Source: Hyperoodon ampullatus
Taxonomy: Eukaryota > Chordata > Mammalia > Artiodactyla > Ziphiidae
Assembly (NCBI GenBank): GCA_949752795.1
Contig: OX457068.1
Location: forward strand, 54,960,516-55,024,515
Direction of reading: 5' to 3'
Length of the DNA stretch: 64,000 nt
In this document: in pieces, positions 25,735-37,225 of the stretch
Numbering within the stretch: position 1 is the first letter of the stretch
How the letters are laid out: every line of letters begins with the position of its first letter
Position numbers and translations under genes: made by a program
Notes under the pieces: generated by a model
Told to the model about the DNA's origin: nothing
Seen by the model: the letters and a program-made list of their open reading frames with translations, nothing else
The model's database searches: none

Positions 25735-25880
25735 AAATTTGTTATTCAACAGATGGTGAAACTGAGCTCCAAAAGGCTAAACATTTTAATTTTTTCCTAG
25801 AAGTCAGTTCTAAAATGCAGGTTTGAAAAATTTTTGAGATTAGTATTTTGTCTCTCCATCACACTGTTCACTTTAAGGAT
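25735..25880 (-). repeat. MIR-like fragment, antisense
   Basis: 'caacagatggtgaaactgag' then 'aaaatgcaggtttgaa' matches the antisense MIR 'gatgaggaaactgag' core. Weak at the ends. Confidence 0.55.
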
Positions 25881-26444
25881 TTAGGGAAGACAAATAGAAT
25901 GATGGTATTCTAAATTTAGTCTATGTAAATTAATTTATATTATTTTAAGGTAATATCATTAGTGAGTTCTAATTTCTTGCCTCACACTGGATAAGATTGC
26001 TTCAGAAGCCTATGGAAAAATCTATATAGCATATACTTGCTCTCAAGGAGTGTACACCTAGTTGGGAGAGAAAGATTCAAGTACAAAATGATAGAATGCA
26101 ATATATAAAGAAGGACCAATATGTGTGACATGGGTAATATGTGCTCTCAGGGCCGAGAAAGGTGAGGTTACCATAAGCCAGCCCAACTGAGAAGACTCAG
26201 TAAGAAGCAGGGAAAGTTGTCTCTGAATGGTCAATTAGCACTTGATGGTACAAAAGAATACAGGGCTCCAGCCATTGGTTACATAATTGGGATATATGGA
26301 TGGGTGGTATAAGATGGACTTAAATATAGGATATTTAAACATTATCTCAGCTTGTTTGGGTGACAGTTTGTAGAGCTGCTTGTCTTACTTAGAGAGTGTA
26401 GATTTGATTCCCTGAATCCAACATCAAACACAGAGGACATCATT

Positions 26445-26640
26445 AATTAATACTGATAGCAATAGCAACTGTTATTCTATTTCTTATCTTCTTAGATCCT
26501 TAACACTACCCCATGAATTAGGAACACTACTATTTCCTACATTATAGATGAGAGAATTGAGACACAGAAAGCAGATTGATTTCAAGAGTGTGTGGCTCAA
26601 AACCATAGGTTCTTTACTGTTAAATTTTATGCAGATAATT
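26445..26640 (-). repeat. MIR SINE, antisense
   Basis: 'aggaacactactatttcct', 'tatagatgagagaattgaga' and 'cacagaaagcagattgattt' follow the antisense MIR core. Confidence 0.75.
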
Positions 26641-26697
26641 TTTAAAATTATAAGAAATATACATTGTTTAAAAAGCCAAAACTAAAATATTAAAATA

Positions 26698-26920
26698 AAA
26701 ATGGATATCTAGTGGGAAGCTGCTGCATAGCATAGGGATATCAGCTCGATGCTTTGTAATGACCTAGAGAGGTGGGATAGGGAGGGTGAGAGGGAGGCTC
26801 AAGAGGGAGGAGATATGGGGATATATGTATACATATAGGTGATTAACTTTGTTGTGCAGCAGAAACTAACACAATGTTGTAAAGCAATTATACTCCAATA
26901 AAGGTATTTTTAAAATAAAA
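26698..26920 (+). mobile_element. Young-type L1 3' end, 5'-truncated, with 15-bp TSD
   Basis: Sense L1 3' UTR: 'tagtgggaagctgctgcata', 'gcagcagaaactaacacaat', 'aattatactccaataaa', ending in A-rich sequence. It is flanked by taaaatattaaaata at 26683-26697 and 26921-26935. About 220 bp. Confidence 0.9.
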
Positions 26921-27059
26921 TAAAATATTAAAATACAAATTTGTCTCATTATCATGAGATTTTTTTTTCCAGTGTGAACAGGACAGATTCCAAAGAAAAT
27001 CGAAATTTCCCTAAGATTTCAAGATTTTAATACTAATATAGAATTTACTCTGTTAATGT

Positions 27060-27282
27060 CTCCTTTCTGCTCAGCCCCAGAGGTTGGTATTGATGGCGGC
27101 TGCTCCTGAATCTGGCGAGATGAATAAGCCTTGGAGAACACTGTCTGTCATTAAAAAGTTGTCATCCATCTTTTTTCGATATCTGCTGTGCTACAGTAAG
27201 TCACAGTACTTCCCTATCCTTTCAATGACAGCTCATGGTAAGATAAACTCACCATGATAAGATAAATGGCAACTTTTTAATG
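27060..27282 (+). other. GC-richer patch with 54-codon ATG frame and hairpin
   Basis: The patch contains an open frame 27093-27257 (54 residues) beginning ATGGCGGCTGCT, in a CpG-containing stretch unlike its AT-rich surroundings. The product starts MAAAPESGEMNKPW; no family is recognised, no transmembrane segment is clear, and no splice or poly-A signal was identified. The 3' half overlaps a 24-bp inverted repeat (27149-27172 with 27259-27282). It could be a retrocopy fragment of a gene's 5' end, a DNA-transposon remnant or chance. I do not call it a gene. Confidence 0.25.
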
Positions 27283-28440
27283 AAAACCACTTTTTGTGAG
27301 CTGCTTGGTTAGGTTACAGTTCCTCAAAGTGCATCTCATACCTTATCCCCTAATATCAAAACCAATGACCTATTCTTCAAAAGATTTCCTTTTCAGTTCT
27401 CTAATCTACATGATTTACAAAGTCCCGCTCCTCTTTTTCTTCTGTCCTCTCAGAATGAGACCTTGAGTGACCCTGTAAATTTAACTTCTTACATCAGGTT
27501 TTGGGAAGTGTTTTTTTAGAAGACAAAAATACACTTCTTACACTATTTTGAAAATCACGTTTGAGTAAGGTAGGCAAAGTGAGTGGAATGAATCATTTTT
27601 ATTTATTTGCATCACCTCTCTCCCCATAAATATAATATAAAGGTATTTTAAATAGCCACAAGAGTTGGATCTAGAGCTGGTTCTAATCCATCATAGCCAT
27701 GCTATAGCTAGCTGGACCATGATTTCTCCAAGCCTCTGACCATCCACTTGTCAGATGGGGACGCTCAGCATGACTTGGTCTAAACCTGATATGGATGCCA
27801 CATCAGTGTGAGCTGCCAACCTGCCACAGAGACACCTTCAGGACCACAGTTATTTCTGTTGGGTTCCCTGGACATTTTTCAGTTTAGATGATAAAAAGAT
27901 GACCTCATATGATATTTATAGGTCCTTATACAACTGTTAATATAATTTAGAGAATAGTGAATAATTTGGAAGCTTATTATGAAAAACAAAAACAGAAACA
28001 AAAATACTGGTAAAGTTGCATTTGTTCTACTTCTGACCATCCAAAACCAATTCTAAATTCCCAAATAAATTTGTTTACCTTAGACAGACCAGTCAAAAGA
28101 TGAAAACAAAATATTCCCCCCACTACAAATTTCACAAGTACTAAGAGTTTTCATTGTGAACATAAATTTTTAGATTTTCACAGGCAGACAGAGAAGGAGA
28201 AAATATAGATGTATTGACTCAATCTGAGCTGAATCAAGCACATGGATTTAGTTTATTTTCTTAATATGTTATTAAATTACTATATAAGTGTATGGTGCTA
28301 TTTTCCATTTTTGCCCCTAAAATTCAAATGCTTAGTTTAAATCAGGATATTATAATATCTACATTTTTGCTTAATTCCGAGTTTAAGTCAAGTTTTGTTA
28401 TACTTGATTTACTAAGAAAATTATTTATGTAGTGAGTGAC
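27283..28440. other. Unplaced DNA
   Basis: No gene or repeat recognised. Confidence 0.45.
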
Positions 28441-29740
28441 TGAATGATGAAAATGACAGGTGAGTATATATAATAACATTTTGAGCACCTGTCATATATC
28501 AGGCACTAACTTAGGTGATGATGATTCAATGTTGAATAAAATAAAAGTCATTACTCCTATGGTGAGCACAATTATGGTTGGGGTTTGTGGAGTTGACCAA
28601 TAGTAAATTCTATGGCTTTAGAGAGCAAAGAAGTCAGAAAATAATAATGTGGAAAATAATAGCAAGTGGTATGAGATGGTAGTGGATTGTTTGCCTCTAC
28701 ATTCAGTGAAAGTGCCATTTGTTTTAATATCTAATGAGGGGGTGAGATCCATGGAGGGTAATTCCAGACAGAGGACCCAAGGAATGCAAATGGTAAGGAC
28801 ACTCACATGTATAAATGTAGGAAGGAAGGTTTTTGAACTAGAACATTGTCAATAAGAGATAAAATCTTAGGAAATTATATTGGAGAAATAGGCATGAGTG
28901 ATATAGCCAATAAAGCCAAGGCAAGAAATCTGGATTTATTCTAAGCATGATTGGAAGTCATAGAAGAATTTTATCCATGAAAATGGTATACTCTTATAAA
29001 ATAGAGAACAATCTGGCCATTGCACAGAGAATGGATCACACAGGTAAGAGGAGCCACAATAAAAAAAGAGAAGGCTACTATGGTAATCTCTGAGGAATGG
29101 CAGTGATTTATTCAGAGGTAATAGTGGTGAAAATGGAAGGAATTATGAAAATAATGAATATTCTGAAGCTGATGTCAACCAAATTAGCTAATGGATAAAA
29201 CAATGAAGGAAGTGGTGTGAGGAAAGAGAAGAATCAAGGAGAGCATTTCGGTTTTGACCTGAGTGACGACTTTAAGTGGAAAAACCTGAGGAATATAAGG
29301 TATAGAGAGAAGATATCATTTTGTTAGTTTGCTTACTATTTACTTACAAATGAAGTTTGAAATGTTTGAATAGATAGGCAAGTAGAAATGGTAACTAGGC
29401 AATTGGATATATAAGTTTGAGTTTCAGGGGAGAGCTAAAGGTCAGTGATAGAATTTGTGTGTCAGAAGCATGTTTTGATAGTTAAATGAGAGGGGACTGG
29501 ATAAATTCATCTAGGAAATGCATGGAGATAAAGGACATATAGAGGTCAGAATAAGGAAGTAGAGCAAACAAAGTTGACTAAGCCAAAATGGCCAATGAAT
29601 TAGGAGAACCAGAAGAGTGTGGTTTCAAAGAGACTGAAAAAAATATTTCAGACATAAAGGAGTAGCTAATTATGTAAAATGACATTGAAAAGTCAAATAA
29701 AAGAAAGACCGAAAACTGACTTTGGGATTTAGCAAGAAGT
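28440..29740 (+). repeat. Ancient mammalian-wide interspersed repeat, copy 2 (name uncertain)
   Basis: Starts 'tttgagcacctgtcatatat' with 'caggcactaacttaggtg', then 'tggatttattctaagcatga' and 'ggcaattggatatataagtt'. This is the same family and strand as 6100-7560, with about 1.2 kb retained. Old and heavily diverged; small frames in it are not genes. Confidence 0.65.
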
Positions 29741-29744
29741 TACT

Positions 29745-30330
29745 TTTACAAGATGCACATGCATGCACACACACACACAAAAAAAAACAATCAAAAATGA
29801 TTCATGACTCTAAGTTGTAGTGCTTGCTGCATGCCTCTATTCGTGAAGTAGTCAAATGCTAGTTCCTTATGTGGCTGATAAATGTAATCACCTCACCTAT
29901 ATCACTTTCTGCTCTATCCATGCCTCTGGTTATAATTTTACAACATTTGCAGAATGCCTGCCCTTTAACATTGTTTATAACTGATGATAAGTTATGTTTC
30001 ATGTGTTTAGACCCAATGAGATGATCTTATAAATCTTCCCAAGTAGCCATATTCTAATTTATGAAGTAAACAAAGTGAAATTTATCCTTATGAATGCTAA
30101 ATAAAATAGGCAAAATAACAATTATTGCCTTTCCCCCCAAATAGTATAAACCTTATGTCTTTGTAATAAAAGACATGAGAAGGCAGGCCAAATTTCAGGA
30201 ATTTGTATTTGTTACATAAGTTCTTATTCAATGTGATATCTATTAATTCTGTGAAACTTATCTTGCATTTACAAGGATGGGTTCTGAAATTTAATAGGAT
30301 AAGATTAAAAGGTGAAGTTAAAAAAGATCA
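29745..30330. other. Unplaced DNA
   Basis: Short (CA)n near 29766-29780; otherwise nothing recognised. Confidence 0.45.
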
Positions 30331-30336
30331 TCGTAT

Positions 30337-30735
30337 TGTAAGGGTCATGCAGGTTATATAGGGGTGGAGTGTATGGTCAGGCCATTGAAGATAACTCTAT
30401 ATATCCCCTGCCTGACCAGTTCCTGCTTCACTCATGTGACTATCCAATTCTCTAAATTATAGGGCTTAATTAGTAACTGCCAACCCACTGCCTCAGCTGC
30501 TAGTTTCCCTGATAATTGATGAGCCAATCTGATATCAATTCCCCCTATAAATGATACCCTCCCTCCGCCCCTAGTAGCGAAGATTGCTCCAATATTCTCC
30601 CTTCTGTCTACGGTACATGGTGGGATGTTGCTCCAGGACCTTTTGTTTTGGATGTGTAGGATCCCTTGTCCAATCAACCACTGATGTATTAAAAAAATCA
30701 TCTTATATTTCTCTCTAGTTGACCAGTATGTATTC
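30337..30735 (+). mobile_element. Possible solo LTR of an endogenous retrovirus
   Basis: A 400-bp block of more mixed composition carries, in order, a CCAAT-like 'gagccaatctga' (30521), a TATA-like 'cccctataaatgat' (30542) and a C-rich stretch (30557-30573). These are followed by 'ggtgggatgttgctccagga' (30619) and an A-rich stretch with no exact AATAAA (30688). That order fits a U3-R-U5 layout on the plus strand. No internal retroviral genes and no clear TSD were seen. It could also be another AT-poor repeat. Confidence 0.45.
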
Positions 30736-30739
30736 ACTG

Positions 30740-33650
30740 ATATATTTTACCAGTAGCTTTTATATTTAATAGAGTTAGAATTGTAGTACATAATTTAATT
30801 TTGGAGATGGTCTAGAACTACCTTAAAAAAAGCCAAGTCTTGCACATCCTAAGCATCTGAGCTTTACAGGTACAGTGGAGCTGGACACAGTCCCCTCCCC
30901 ATACCCTTCTCCATCCTGCCGGCATATGTAAGCAGGTTCCTGCCACTAGGAGGCCACCTATTATTTCAAAATAAAGAGATGGTTCTTCCCTTCGAGGAAA
31001 AAAAAAAAATCTTAATAATTGCCTCTGTGAAAAAAAAAAAAGAGGAGAGTTTTATTTTAAATAATAATCCTAAACAGAATCTGCAAATGATATATAATTG
31101 TGCTAATAATAGAGGATACAGGCTTTTGAACATTTGGAAGGATCGTGCTTCCAGCATTTCTCTCTAGCTCTTTCTGTCTTTCTTTCACTTACTTCCTCTT
31201 TCCCTTCCTTCACTCCTTTTAATTTTTTTTTTGTGGGTTGCCTGTGGCACAGTACTGAAAATAGGCCAGTCTGCTTGTAGAAGTAGTGGCTGTATGAGTG
31301 ACTGAAGACTTGGGCTGTAGTTTCACGTCTGCCTGTTATAAGCAGTGGATATTTACTGTATCACTTGAGTCCTGTGTACCCCCTCTTCCTTTGTGATACA
31401 AGAACACTGGATTAGATCAGTACTTTTTTTTTAACTTTTGGAGGTATGGAATGAAATTTATGAATCCTTTGAACATAAAAAACTACCATCACACATTCAC
31501 AATTATTTTGTATGTGGTCTCAGGTAAATAAGAACTTCTGGACCAGAAGGCAGCCAGATTCAATGTCCACAACTTCAGATGCTACAGAGAGGAGCAAAGG
31601 TGCACAGGCAGGGAAAGAGATATTTGTTCTCATCCTCATGCAGTTAATGAAAATCTGCTTTCCTATACTAAAAAGTAGCACAAAAATCTGGCTTCTATAA
31701 ACAATAAGAGCTTCCAGCAAGCCATTCTTGTATGCTGGAAGAACAGAAACCCAACTCACATTGATTTATAGATCTTGTTGCACCTTTGCTTAGTCGAGTG
31801 TTGTACCTTTGCTTAGTCAAGTGTGAATTTGTTCTTCTCCCTGCAATAATACAATAGGTGTCTCTGACTGTAGTCCTGGAGCATGGCAGGGATTAGTTTC
31901 AATCAATATAGAGTAAGCTCTTCTCTTGGTCATCATAGGCTTCTGTGGCATTTGGGGCATTGTTATCTAAAGGCAAGTTCTTAGGAAGTCTTTTTTCACC
32001 TTTGCTTAATTAAGCATGATTCAACACCACAACCCAAAGGCTGATCATCTTATATGTCAGTATCTCAAATCTCATCATAAACGTTGAGTTTTATCTTTGC
32101 ATTTAGAATTCACTAAATGATAAGAATTCTTAATCCTTAGAACACAATCATGGCACAATATAGGAGCTTACTACCTGACCTGACAACTGATTCATCTTTT
32201 TAGCTTTTTCTATAATCACCAGACATAAGAAAGAGAAAATTAGCTCTTTTACCATAAATTATTTAACTTACCCTAAGGCAAAGCTGATATAAATCACATA
32301 TTTACAACAACATTTATGACTATTTTACATTACTTGATACCATAGCAGGAGTGACAAATATATGATGGATTTTGGCAAACAATTAGATTTTCTTGAATGA
32401 AATGGTGATGCGCTACAATTTTTTTTTTTTTTTTTTGACAAATAACGGTCTCGAGTAAGGGCAGCAGTAATTCCAAGTAAAATCTGAGCTTCTAGTTTAT
32501 GGTAAGAGCAATAGGAACATAATCTTTCAAATTCCAGGAAATTATATTTCTCAAAGCTCGATAATTTGGCTGCATAAATGAATGTATGGCTTTTTGGGAC
32601 AACTGGATGATAGTTTATTAAATGTCCATGAGGTTAAATTTAATTTTACTTTGTCAAGGGTTAAGGGGCACTTTTAATTCCAACAAAGTTTTCTGAAAAT
32701 GCATTTTACTAGTTCAAAGGAAGACTGGAAAAGAAGCTATGAATGACAGAGAAAATTATTTTTTTCATTAGCAAAACAGTGACAATAACAGCCCCAGACC
32801 AAAAAAAAAAAAAAAAAAAAAAAAAACCCCACAAATATTGAGGCTATTTTCTTCATGAAAGTGGTACCTTTAAGGAAAGATAGATGCATTAATATTTAGT
32901 CCTATTGAAACTTTTATTCACAGAGAAATGTGAAGCCTGGATTCCCTGTCTTCAGGAGTGGCAGCTCCTTTCTCTCAGTCACAGAGTTGTGCCCACAACT
33001 TCCTCATTCATTCCACACTTTTCTGTTACCAAGTAAATAAGGCATCATTTCAGAGAGAACTGATGTTAGTAAAATTAGCCAGTCACACACAGGAGCATTT
33101 ATTGAGATCCTCTGGTTGTACATTTCCAGATCACAGTTGAGAAAAAAAACAAAAACCTGTAGACCAATGAGAAAGTGCATCAAAAGCTGCAAGGGTAGCA
33201 CATTTTTTTCAAATATCATCTCTTCTGGGAAACATTACCTTCCTGTGCTCTTCCAGACCATTGATTCCATTCTGAACACATAAAAAAGATATTATAAATC
33301 AAGAGAAGGAGGTACTGGTAGAATATTATGAATGGTTTACAAGTTATTTTGTGAACAGAATTGAGAACATTAGAGCTGCTGAGCAGCCTTCTACCTCTAA
33401 TCATTTTTTCCATTAACTAAGTTTTTTGCCCACTCTAGAGAGAGTGGCATGATTTTTATAGCAGTATTGTATAGTAGAATTCTAAAGCATCAAACAGGCA
33501 GTGTTTACCAATTGCTACCCACTTCATATATCTTATAAAATTGTCAATACCTAACGTGGATACCCCTTCCTTCTGACATTTCCCAGGATATAAACCACCA
33601 GTTAGATCTCTCTAATACAATAAAGTGATATAATGAAAGTGTCCAAGATT
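30740..33650. other. Unplaced DNA with small tandem repeats and homopolymers
   Basis: Contains a 23-bp tandem pair at 31778-31823, a T run at 32420-32438 and an A run at about 32802-32826. Open frames (up to 79 residues) show no family features. MIR-like text near 31270-31410 is too weak to call. Confidence 0.45.
31778..31823 (+). repeat. Two-copy 23-bp tandem repeat
   Basis: ttgcacctttgcttagtcgagtg at 31778-31800 is followed directly by a copy with two differences at 31801-31823. A third, weaker match ('cacctttgcttaattaag') lies near 31998. Confidence 0.9.
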
Positions 33651-33663
33651 AAAAGATAGTAGG

Positions 33664-33867
33664 GGGGATTCCTTGGTGGCTCAGTGGTTGAGAGTCCGCC
33701 TGCCGATGCAGGGGACACGTGTTCATGCCCCGGTCTGGGAGGATCCCACATGCTGCGGAGCAGCTAGGCCCATGTCCCATGGCCTCTGAGCCTGCGCATC
33801 CGGAGCCTGTGCCCCGCAATGGGAGAGCCCACAGCAGTGAGAGGCCTGTGTACCACACACACACAAA
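33664..33867 (+). mobile_element. CHR-1-like SINE (short form) with 13-bp TSD
   Basis: Sense copy: 'attccttggtggctcagtgg', B-box-like 'gtgttcatgcccc', 'gtgagaggcctgtgtaccac', then a (CA)n/A tail. It is flanked by aaaagatagtagg at 33651-33663 and 33868-33880. The left TSD begins TT/AAAA, a typical L1-endonuclease site. Confidence 0.95.
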
Positions 33868-33880
33868 AAAAGATAGTAGG

Positions 33881-34060
33881 TATTGGTTCCAATCTTAATG
33901 CTGCTTCAAGCTATTTTTATAGCCTTGGGGAAAATTACTTAATGAAACTGAGCCTCAGTTTCCTTCTGAGTACAAAGGTAAAGAGGAAGCCATGTGTATC
34001 TCACAGGATGCTACACAGAAAAAAAAAATGAGAATGCATATGTGGAATTCTTTCAAAATT
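33881..34060 (+). repeat. MIR SINE
   Basis: 'actgagcctcagtttccttc' preceded by 'ttggggaaaattacttaatg' is the MIR core in sense. It is the likely target of the neighbouring SINE. Confidence 0.7.
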
Positions 34061-34757
34061 GAAAAACTTTTGAATATAAAAGCAGAGTAATCATCATCAT
34101 TTATTATCCTATTGTTTTCATCATCATTTCTGTAGTGTTCTAAATTTCCATTGTCTTGTGCCAATGAATTCCATGCATATAATGAGATCATGATCTTATT
34201 TCTAGGTTGTAATGGACACTGTTTCTGAAGACTTGCAGTCATTCATCATCTTCTGGATAATAGTTCTGCAATTTCTGTCTAGGATCACATGTTTCTTCCC
34301 ATGTGTCCAAATCAGTTCATATGGTTCCAAAAAGATCTTTACTCTACATCAGGAAGATGATATAAATTAGATATAAACCAATCAGTGTTGCATTTATTTG
34401 GCTTCAAAAATTTGTTCAAGAATTGTCATATAATAACACTTTAACTGGAAATGCTGGAATAACAATTGGGAAGGGTGTAGTCCGGAAAACTACTAGCAGC
34501 ATCTTATGTCTATATTAAACACACATCTGAGAATACAGTCTTCACAGAGGTTTCAAAACTAAGACATGAAAGACAAAAGCAGATTTTTATGAGATAGATT
34601 AAAACCCTATGTTAAGCCATGACTTAATACATTTTTGCCCTGTACTATTCAGTTATATGACCTAGTAAATATCCTTCCTTTTCCTAAGTCCATTTTGATT
34701 ATGCTTACTGTCATTTTCAAACAAAATAATGCAAATATATAAAGTAAATATAATTTT
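34060..34757. other. Unplaced DNA
   Basis: No gene or repeat recognised. Confidence 0.45.
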
Positions 34758-34771
<14 letters not shown>

Positions 34772-34810
<39 letters not shown>

Positions 34811-34999
34811 GGTAGGCGGGCCTCTCACTGTTGTGGCCTCTCCCCTTGCGGAGCACAGGCTCCGGAGCACAGGCTCAGCGGCCATGGCTCACGGGCCCAG
34901 CCGCTCCGCGGCATGTGGGATCCTCCCAGACCGGGGCACGAACCCGTGTCCCCTGCATCGGCAGGCGGACTCCCAACCACTGCGCCACCAGGGAAGCCC
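34772..34999 (-). mobile_element. Very young CHR-1-like SINE with long poly-T and 14-bp TSD
   Basis: Antisense copy. An uninterrupted run of 42 T (34767-34808) includes the tail. The body keeps most CpG sites ('cagcggccatggctcacggg', 'gccgctccgcggcatgtggg'). The head reads 'cctgcatcggcaggcggact'. TSD tatattatattttt lies at 34758-34771 and 35000-35013. It is the closest to a consensus of all SINEs in the window. Two overlapping open frames are chance. Confidence 0.97.
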
Positions 35000-35077
35000 T
35001 ATATTATATTTTTGAAAATCTAATTTTTGAATGCTTCTGTGTGTTTTCAGACATTCCATGAGAACTTTCTACCTTTA

Positions 35078-35215
35078 TACACTTAATTCTCTCACACAGC
35101 TCTCTGAGATAGATATCTTCTTTATTCCCAGATTAAAGATGAGAGAGTTGAGAGGCTATTGCTCAAGGTTACACCACTAATGGGGAGGAGCCAGCATTCA
35201 ATTACCATTCTGCCA
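35078..35215 (-). repeat. MIR SINE, antisense
   Basis: 'ctctctgagatagatatctt', 'agatgagagagttgagagg' and 'cattcaattaccattctgcc' follow antisense MIR. Confidence 0.75.
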
Positions 35216-35219
35216 ACAG

Positions 35220-36990
35220 AAACCATACTTTTTATCATGCAATAAGGGTTCATTTATTTTATAGAAAAAAATCTTCACAACGCATAATCAAGGGGCAAGA
35301 ATATTGTATGTGTAATTGAAATTCTTCTAATTTTAATTTTAATTATGTCAGTTCTGCCCTTGATTGTGCCTCTTTCATGGGAATCTGTAGAAACCAGGGA
35401 AAGAGATGTTCAATGAAGAGTGCAAAGTTGACCTTAGAACAGAGATTAAGCTACTGGATGCTAAAGTCAAGTTGACGATTTTCATGGTGGCAAAAGGAGA
35501 GAGAATTTTTCTTCTGGTTATGCTCAGGAACTCCACTATAACATACTTGCCTCTGAATGGAATATGAAAGTTTGGAACTTAATGATAGTATCAGAGTGTT
35601 TACTGCCATAGCTTCAACCCAACCACTCTGGGTTTCAGTAAGTCTCTGCTCTGTCCTGTTGTCACAGGAGATATTGTGGTAGAGAACCCAGAAAAGGGAA
35701 TACAAGGGGAGTTGTAGGCTGCTTGGCTTTCACAACTGTATCTGGTATAAAATTAGAAGTCTAAGAGAAAATGGGTTATAATTAAGAGGTAATATTTCCT
35801 ATAGTTCTGATTCCTTAGGATTCTAAAAATACTTGGAACTTTACATTGCTGCATTAGGCCACTTTCAGAAAAGTTTGGGGACTTATTTTATGCAGGGCAC
35901 ACAATACGCAATCATGGCTCAGTTCTCCCAATAGTTATAAATGTGCAGCACAGTCCGATAGGGTTCACGTCTTTGTTCCCAGGTGGTTACATATCATCAC
36001 TCAAAGGAATCACTTAAGATAACATTGATATATGAATTATTTTCCCTGACCAAGAGGAAGCTCTTTCCAGTCAATTGACACTCAGTTTTGAGTGTCTGAA
36101 TATCTCACAGTTGAATTATTAGAAAATGACTTTGAAAGTAGCAAAGTTTTTTTTTTCTTTTATCCATCTTCTTAGTGACTTTAGTATACAGATAAATGTA
36201 TTTCCAGCTAATAGAGAAACTTGAAATAAATACTTAACAGCAGTTTTCATTAAAAATTCAGAATAACTTTCAATGTCAAATTCTAATTCCAGTTGTCATT
36301 GTTATTCCACTTAAAACAATAATGGTAATTCTCAACCCCTTCATTCCTGGAGCACAAAACCAATGCTGCCTTCAAGGGAGAATGAGGCACTGATTCATGT
36401 CCCTGTTACATCTTAGCTGGATTGCTGCAGTTCATTATAGTATTTCTTGACTGTTTACTTAGGTAGTAAATCTTGTCATTACATATACTGTATCTGGCAC
36501 TTTTAAGACAGCTTCACAAAGGCCCTATTGCTATTATAAACCTTTAATTTAAAAATCTATAATTAAAGAAGGGCAAATATGCTATTTGAGGCTTGAAGCA
36601 TTGGTGATTTGGAGACACTCCATCATTTAACTTGAACTTGCTCAAAGTAATAATTTCAGAGGTGAGATAAGTGGGGTGATGAGGCAATGGGTACAAAAAT
36701 AGCAAAATCCCCAAAGAGATATTGCCTCATATTCAGGGTCTCATACCTTTGTCCACCTAACCACACTGGTAAGATTTTTAAATCTATGGACAAAAGCTGC
36801 AAGAATCAAATAGAAATGTTTTAAGAGACAGGAGGTACTTCAATAGGCCAGTATTTTGAGGACCCTTTATTGTTGATCCTTGTTCCCTTGGAATTCTTCA
36901 AATTAACCTCCGCCCACCCCAATTTTTTTTAAAATTATTATTATACAAATTAGCATGATTATAATTTCTTACTAAAATCTACTATTTTTC
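35220..36990. other. Unplaced DNA
   Basis: No gene or repeat recognised; an 84-residue minus frame at 35451-35705 has no features. Confidence 0.45.
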
Positions 36991-36992
36991 TT

Positions 36993-37225
36993 TTTTTTAA
37001 ACAGATTTAATCAGTTATACATATACATATGTTCCCATATCCCCTCCCTTTTGCGTCTCCCTCCCACCCTCCCTATCCCATCCCTCCAGGCGGTCACAAA
37101 GCACTGAGCTGATCTCCCTGTGCTATGCGGCTGCTTCCCGCTAGCTATCTACCTTACGTTTGGTAGTGTATATATGTCCATGCCGCTCTTTCACTTTGTC
37201 ACAGCTTACCCTTCCCCCCATTTTT
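36993..37225 (-). mobile_element. Young-type L1 3' end lacking its last ~50 bp
   Basis: T-rich start, then directly 'aatcagttatacatatacat', 'gagctgatctccctgtgcta', 'gtatatatgtccatgccgct', 'cagcttacccttcccc'. Compared with the copies at 7652 and 62611, the terminal block 'ttggagtataattgctttac'-like sequence is missing between poly-T and body. Confidence 0.85.

Noticed and set aside
30432..30737. 101-residue minus-strand frame
   Set aside because: Covers the possible solo LTR; such frames are common in LTRs and it shows no protein family.
31270..31410. MIR-like text
   Set aside because: Only scattered similarity; below what I would call.
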